This document shows positions 61,049 to 64,000 of a stretch of 64,000 nt of DNA, in pieces. Source of the stretch: UBA11865 sp041570195 (GTDB lineage Bacteria; Chloroflexota; Anaerolineae; Promineifilales; Promineifilaceae); the NCBI GenBank assembly GCA_041570195.1, contig JBFFWQ010000001.1, positions 106,911 to 170,910 on the forward strand. Reading direction: 5' to 3'. A program made the position numbers and the translations under genes. The first letter of the stretch is position 1. Every line of letters starts with the position of its first letter. The notes beneath the pieces were generated by a model. It saw only the letters and a list, made by a program, of their open reading frames with translations. It was not told the origin of the DNA and did not search any database.

Positions 61049-62479
61049 CTAATCGTGGCTTCCGGCCCCATCTTCGCTTTCATCTTCGGGCGCAGGCAGT
61101 TGCTTGGCTGAATCAGTGTCGGCTTCGATCGCCCCAATGCCGAGCGGTTGCCATTTATGGCTTTGATCTCCGCTTCGCAGCCTATGCGCGTGTCCACCCC
61201 GTGAGTGGACATCGCCGAAGCCACTGGGTTCAATAGTCATCTGGTGGCCTTCTAACAAGCCGAGAACGCCTTCCTGGCCCGGTTCGGGGCGCCGTTCGAT
61301 TAGGCGTTCTTGGGCGGCAATAGCTCCTGGATCATAGTCAAGCGGCTCATTATAGGTGGTGATGAAGCCTTCATAGTTGCGAAGAATGGTCTTTCCTGGC
61401 GACTGTGACAGCACATAGTTGGGCATGGCCGGGATCTTGCCGCCACCCCCAGGAGCATCGATGATATAAGTGGGAACCGCATAGCCGGACGTGTGCCCCC
61501 GCAGGCCTTCCATGATTTCGATCCCCTTGGAGACCGATGTTCGAAAATGACCTGATCCTTCAACAAGGTCACACTGGTAAAGATAGTACGGCCGAACGCG
61601 CATCTTCACCAATTCATGGACAAGTTTGCGCTGAATATGCACGGAGTCGTTGACGCCAGCCAGCAACACGCTTTGATTGCCGAGCGGCACGCCAGCTCGA
61701 GCAAGGCGGTCGCAGGCTGCGGCCAATTCTGGCGTGATTTCCTTTGGGTGATTCACATGAATGTTGATCCACAGCGGATGGTACTTGCTGACCATTTCGC
61801 AGAATTCATCCGTCACTCGCATGGGCAGGAAAACGGGGACGCGCGATCCAATGCGCACGATCTCTACGTGGGGGATCGCCCTGAGCCGGCCAAGTATCAT
61901 GTCGACCAGCTTTGGCGCCAACACCATGGGGTCGCCGCCTGAAAGGAGCACATCACGCACCTGGGGTGTCTGCTCGATGTATTCGATCTGAGCCTCAAAC
62001 TCTTTGCGGCTGAAGGTCTGACTGGGATCACCGACGATCCTGCTTCGAGTACAATAGCGACAGTAGCTTGCACATTGGGTCGTTACCAGCATCAGTACCC
62101 GATCCGGGTAACGATGAACAAGCCCGGGCACCGGTGAATGCTTGTCTTCGGCCAGAGAGTCTTCCATCATTGACTGAAAGGGGACCATTTCAGCGTCGGT
62201 AGGAATAACTTGTCTGCGAACTGGGCAGTCAGGATCCTCTGGGTCAATTAAACTGGCGAAATATGGGGTAATGTCAACACGAAATAGATCTTGCGCTTCA
62301 AGCGCCTTGCGCTCTTGCATTGTAAGATTGACGACTTGGGCAAGCTCGTCCACGCTGTTCAGACGATTGCTCATCTGCCATCGCCAGCTCAGCCATTTGT
62401 CGTCAGGAACATCGTTCCAGAAGGGCGCCCTGGTGAATACCGTCGAACGTTCGACGTCAGCAACCAGTTCTGCACTCAT
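61049..62479 (-). CDS. kamA: Lysine 2,3-aminomutase
   Basis: The 476-residue radical SAM/PLP enzyme converts L-lysine to beta-lysine. The cluster cysteines are in CASYCRYCTRSRIVG. GGDPMVLAPKLVDMIL, RIGSRVPVFLPMRVT, LYQCDLVEGSGHFRTSV and the PLP-linked segment PTYIIDAPGGGGKIP are all conserved. The length matches KamA rather than the shorter EpmB. It begins 32 bases after the tRNA-Gly terminator, with GAGAGGTCA before the ATG. No beta-lysine acetyltransferase (ablB) or kamDE is next to it. Beta-lysine might serve as an osmolyte, in lysine breakdown or in elongation factor modification. Confidence 0.95.
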   Translation of the reverse strand: MSAELVADVERSTVFTRAPFWNDVPDDKWLSWRWQMSNRLNSVDELAQVVNLTMQERKALEAQDLFRVDITPYFASLIDPEDPDCPVRRQVIPTDAEMVPFQSMMEDSLAEDKHSPVPGLVHRYPDRVLMLVTTQCASYCRYCTRSRIVGDPSQTFSRKEFEAQIEYIEQTPQVRDVLLSGGDPMVLAPKLVDMILGRLRAIPHVEIVRIGSRVPVFLPMRVTDEFCEMVSKYHPLWINIHVNHPKEITPELAAACDRLARAGVPLGNQSVLLAGVNDSVHIQRKLVHELVKMRVRPYYLYQCDLVEGSGHFRTSVSKGIEIMEGLRGHTSGYAVPTYIIDAPGGGGKIPAMPNYVLSQSPGKTILRNYEGFITTYNEPLDYDPGAIAAQERLIERRPEPGQEGVLGLLEGHQMTIEPSGFGDVHSRGGHAHRLRSGDQSHKWQPLGIGAIEADTDSAKQLPAPEDESEDGAGSHD

Positions 62480-62510
62480 TGACCTCTCCTATAATCGATA
62501 TAGCCAAAAT

Positions 62511-62530
62511 AAAAAAGGCCCCTACGGGCC
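62511..62530 (-). terminator. Rho-independent terminator after tRNA-Gly
   Basis: On the minus strand GGCCC-GTAG-GGGCC is followed by a T run. It lies between tRNA-Gly and kamA. Confidence 0.85.
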
Positions 62531-62555
62531 AGCACCTCGAAACGCCGGTGCGGAG

Positions 62556-62627
62556 AGCGAGTGACGGGACTCGAACCCGTGACATTCAGCTTGGGAAGCT
62601 GACGTTCTACCACTGAACTACACTCGC
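62556..62627 (-). tRNA. tRNA-Gly (anticodon CCC)
   Basis: Minus-strand cloverleaf: acceptor GCGAGTG with CACTCGC, D arm with AGTGGTAGAAC, anticodon stem TCAGC/GCTGA with loop TTCCCAA, and T arm GGGTTCGAGTCCC. It reads GGG codons. Confidence 0.92.
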
Positions 62628-62633
62628 GAGACA

Positions 62634-62694
62634 GCTCATCGAACTGCCAGGGCAATTGATCCAACTGCCATGCAACCCATCGAATTGCCAGAGC
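62634..62694 (-). repeat. Three tandem degenerate 20-base repeats in the tRNA-Gly leader
   Basis: On the minus strand TGGCAATTCGAT, TGGCAGTTGGAT and TGGCAGTTCGAT recur at about 20-base steps between the promoter and the tRNA, each followed by a GGTTG/CAATTG/AGCTG-like end. Confidence 0.65.
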
Positions 62695-62722
62695 ATTATA
62701 GCGTACGGTCCTTGACTGTCAA
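62695..62722 (-). promoter_or_regulatory. Promoter of tRNA-Gly
   Basis: TTGACA (62717-62722), a 16-base spacer and TATAAT (62695-62700) on the minus strand, a full consensus pair. Confidence 0.75.
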
Positions 62723-62800
62723 TGTTTACTGCCTTGTTTCCAATATGTGCAAGATTGGGATTGATTATGGATATAGAGTGGTCGCGCTCTAAGTAAGTCA

Positions 62801-62828
62801 TTGCCTATCTCATTATAATCCTTATAAT
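62801..62828 (+). promoter_or_regulatory. Promoter of the atypical response regulator gene
   Basis: TTGCCT (62801-62806), a 16-base spacer and TATAAT (62823-62828). A second TATAAT at 62814-62819 overlaps the spacer. An AGGAG ribosome site follows. Confidence 0.55.
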
Positions 62829-62859
62829 GACAATGGTGTGACCAGGCAGAAGGAGAATG

Positions 62860-63546
62860 ATGAGGGCGGCGAAAATCTTGTTAGTGGAGGGTGGGAGCGC
62901 GGGGGCTAATTCTATGGCTCCGGCGCTCGCAAAGGCTGATCTGGCCCTAGCGAAGGTAAATAGCGGCGTCGAAGCTATGCGTTGGCTGGAAAAGGGGCGG
63001 CCTGACCTTGTCGTGCTAGATGCGTCGACGATGCGTTCAAGCGGAGTTCGAACGTGCCGGCGCCTGAGAAAAAACTTGCCTCAGATTCCGATTATCCATT
63101 GTCGAGCGGCCGGCACCGATGAAGACCGCTCGGCCCTGGCGGACATTTACCTGGTCAGACCGTTTACCGCTCGCAAGCTACTGAACAGGATATGGACACT
63201 GCTTCCGGCTGATGATCTCTCTGAACAGATAGTGCGGGCTGGGGCACTAACTTACTATTGCTCGAAACGCTCAGTTGATGTGGAAGGGCAGGGGGAGCGT
63301 CGATTGACACCAAAGTTAGCGCACCTGCTAGAGGAATTCCTGCGCCACCCAAATCAGATTCTGGGCCGACACACTCTCATGGAAAACGTCTGGAAAACTA
63401 GCTACTTCGGCGACACGAGAACGCTGGACGTCCATATACGTTGGATAAGGGAAATTATCGAAGTTGACCCTGCAAAACCATTGTTACTCAGAACCATACG
63501 AGGTGTCGGATACATTTTCGCGGTGTCGCCCAGGGACGACCATTAA
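62860..63546 (+). CDS. Atypical OmpR-family response regulator
   Basis: About 228 residues from the second of two adjacent ATGs, which has the better spacing to AGGAG (the first is at 62857). A receiver-like domain keeps the phospho-acceptor Asp (DLVVLDAS). The acidic pair is reduced to VEGGS, the Thr/Ser position reads HCRAAG, and the Lys is Arg in LVRPFTARKLL. A complete OmpR winged helix follows (LTPKLAHLLEEFLRHPNQILGRHTLMENVW ... VHIRWIREII ... RTIRGVGYIF). No histidine kinase is adjacent. It may act without phosphorylation. Confidence 0.85.
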   Translation: MRAAKILLVEGGSAGANSMAPALAKADLALAKVNSGVEAMRWLEKGRPDLVVLDASTMRSSGVRTCRRLRKNLPQIPIIHCRAAGTDEDRSALADIYLVRPFTARKLLNRIWTLLPADDLSEQIVRAGALTYYCSKRSVDVEGQGERRLTPKLAHLLEEFLRHPNQILGRHTLMENVWKTSYFGDTRTLDVHIRWIREIIEVDPAKPLLLRTIRGVGYIFAVSPRDDH

Positions 63547-63552
63547 GCGCAC

Positions 63553-63586
63553 AAAAAAAACACCATCCTCAAAAGGGTGGTGTCTT
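63553..63586 (-). terminator. Rho-independent terminator after rpsT
   Basis: The minus strand reads ACACCACCCT-TTTG-AGGATGGTGT and then eight T. It may also work for the convergent regulator gene. Confidence 0.85.
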
Positions 63587-63626
63587 GCGGGTAATAAACT
63601 CTCGTTGTCTGAACAATCAGATTTGC

Positions 63627-63896
63627 TTAGGCTTGCTTTGCCTGATATAAAGCTCTCATGAGTCGGCTCTTCCTTCGCGCCGCATTTTGCGGGTGCAGGA
63701 TGCCCTTGCGTGCTGCTTTGTCTAGCGTACTACAAGCCTGGCGCGCCGCCTCTTCAGCAGCCTCAAAATCGCCTTGCTCCATCAAACTGCGTGATCTCTT
63801 TATATGGGTCCGCGCCGACACGCGAAATACTCGGTTACGCTCTCGCTTGCGATCTGAACTGCGTATCCGTTTCTTAGCAGATGCTGTGTTTGCCAA
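63627..63896 (-). CDS. rpsT: 30S ribosomal protein S20
   Basis: The 89-residue basic protein begins MANTASAKKRIRSSDRKRERNRV and continues with the helical S20 fold up to NAARRKSRLMRALYQAK. The start codon is TTG at 63896, with GGAGG nine bases upstream. E. coli rpsT also starts with UUG, where S20 represses its own translation, so similar control is plausible. It ends in a strong terminator and looks monocistronic. Confidence 0.96.
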   Translation of the reverse strand: MANTASAKKRIRSSDRKRERNRVFRVSARTHIKRSRSLMEQGDFEAAEEAARQACSTLDKAARKGILHPQNAARRKSRLMRALYQAKQA

Positions 63897-64000
63897 CTGA
63901 CTAAACCTCCAAAAATCTTATCTCACCTAACCGATCGTCATATGTCGAGCGTGAGAGCGGCAAATATGTTAGCACAAACTCGTCCTCCTGACCACAATCC
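63897..64000. promoter_or_regulatory. Upstream region of rpsT
   Basis: It contains the GGAGG ribosome site and a possible extended -10 (TGC-TAACAT on the minus strand) near 63966-63975. No further gene is visible before the window ends. Confidence 0.35.

Noticed and set aside
62476..62664. 62-residue open frame on the minus strand
   Set aside because: It covers the tRNA-Gly gene and its terminator.
1..64000. CRISPR array, insertion sequence, prophage or rRNA operon
   Set aside because: No regularly spaced identical repeats, transposase or integrase motifs, or rRNA sequence were seen on either strand.

Overview
The window reads as a compact chromosomal segment of an uncultured or poorly studied Chloroflexota bacterium (Anaerolineae/Caldilineae/Ardenticatenia side). 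This is inferred from gene content, not from a database search: a Ser/Thr kinase-nSTAND-WD40 giant, SH3b and YkuD cell-wall proteins, two FtsH paralogues, an isopentenyl phosphate kinase, an archaeal-type phosphoglycerate mutase, a serine hydroxymethyltransferase-aminomethyltransferase fusion, and a C-terminal helix-turn-helix module that I associate with Chloroflexota regulators. Base composition looks fairly even. No insertion sequence, prophage, integrase or CRISPR array is visible.

Layout. 1-11.7 kb is an accessory-looking block: a truncated secreted FG-GAP-like protein, a P-loop ATPase fused to an OmpR-type DNA-binding domain, a UvrD-like helicase, then divergently a membrane-anchored clan-A glycoside-hydrolase-like protein translationally coupled to a 1922-residue kinase/nSTAND/WD40 receptor. 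11.7-14.7 kb holds a thiamine-diphosphate enzyme and a secreted protein made of three near-identical domains of unknown function. 15-22.8 kb is a rightward run: membrane protein, selA, tsaD, trpA, DUF255 thioredoxin-like protein, SanA/YdcF-like protein and a YgeY-like M20 hydrolase. 22.8-25.7 kb is a leftward cell-envelope cluster: SH3b protein, L,D-transpeptidase and N-acetylmuramoyl-L-alanine amidase. 25.7-31.2 kb is rightward: lipA, ftsH, enoyl-CoA hydratase and biotin carboxylase. 31.2-37.5 kb is leftward: rsmA, a YabE-like 3D/G5 protein, the SRP RNA, a phosphoribosyltransferase and the glyA-gcvT fusion.

37.8-42.8 kb has tyrA, an ALDH7-type aldehyde dehydrogenase and an APC permease-universal stress fusion. 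42.8-50.6 kb is a leftward set: AIR-synthase-like protein, lysA, a 7TM-GAF-HTH regulator, a second ftsH and a small Ser/Thr kinase. tRNA-His and tRNA-Arg follow, then a rightward P1-family peptidase, LOG-family protein and isopentenyl phosphate kinase. 53.5-57.0 kb is the leftward chain scpB-rluB-cmk-DUF512 radical SAM. 57-64 kb has an M20 dipeptidase, an isoaspartyl peptidase, tRNA-Asn, apgM, kamA, tRNA-Gly, an atypical response regulator and rpsT.

Themes. One-carbon/glycine metabolism (the fusion), lysine metabolism (lysA, kamA, ALDH7), selenium (selA with a YgeY-like hydrolase), envelope remodelling, and transmembrane kinase or NTPase signalling recur. Several monocistronic or operon-first genes show a -10 box only 6-9 bases before the start codon and no Shine-Dalgarno sequence, which suggests that leaderless transcripts are used beside normal ones. 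The best candidates for something undescribed are the triple-domain secreted protein, the kinase/nSTAND/three-propeller receptor with its coupled glycoside-hydrolase-like partner, the glyA-gcvT fusion with an extra degenerate GcvT-like domain, and the tandem repeats in the tRNA-Gly leader.
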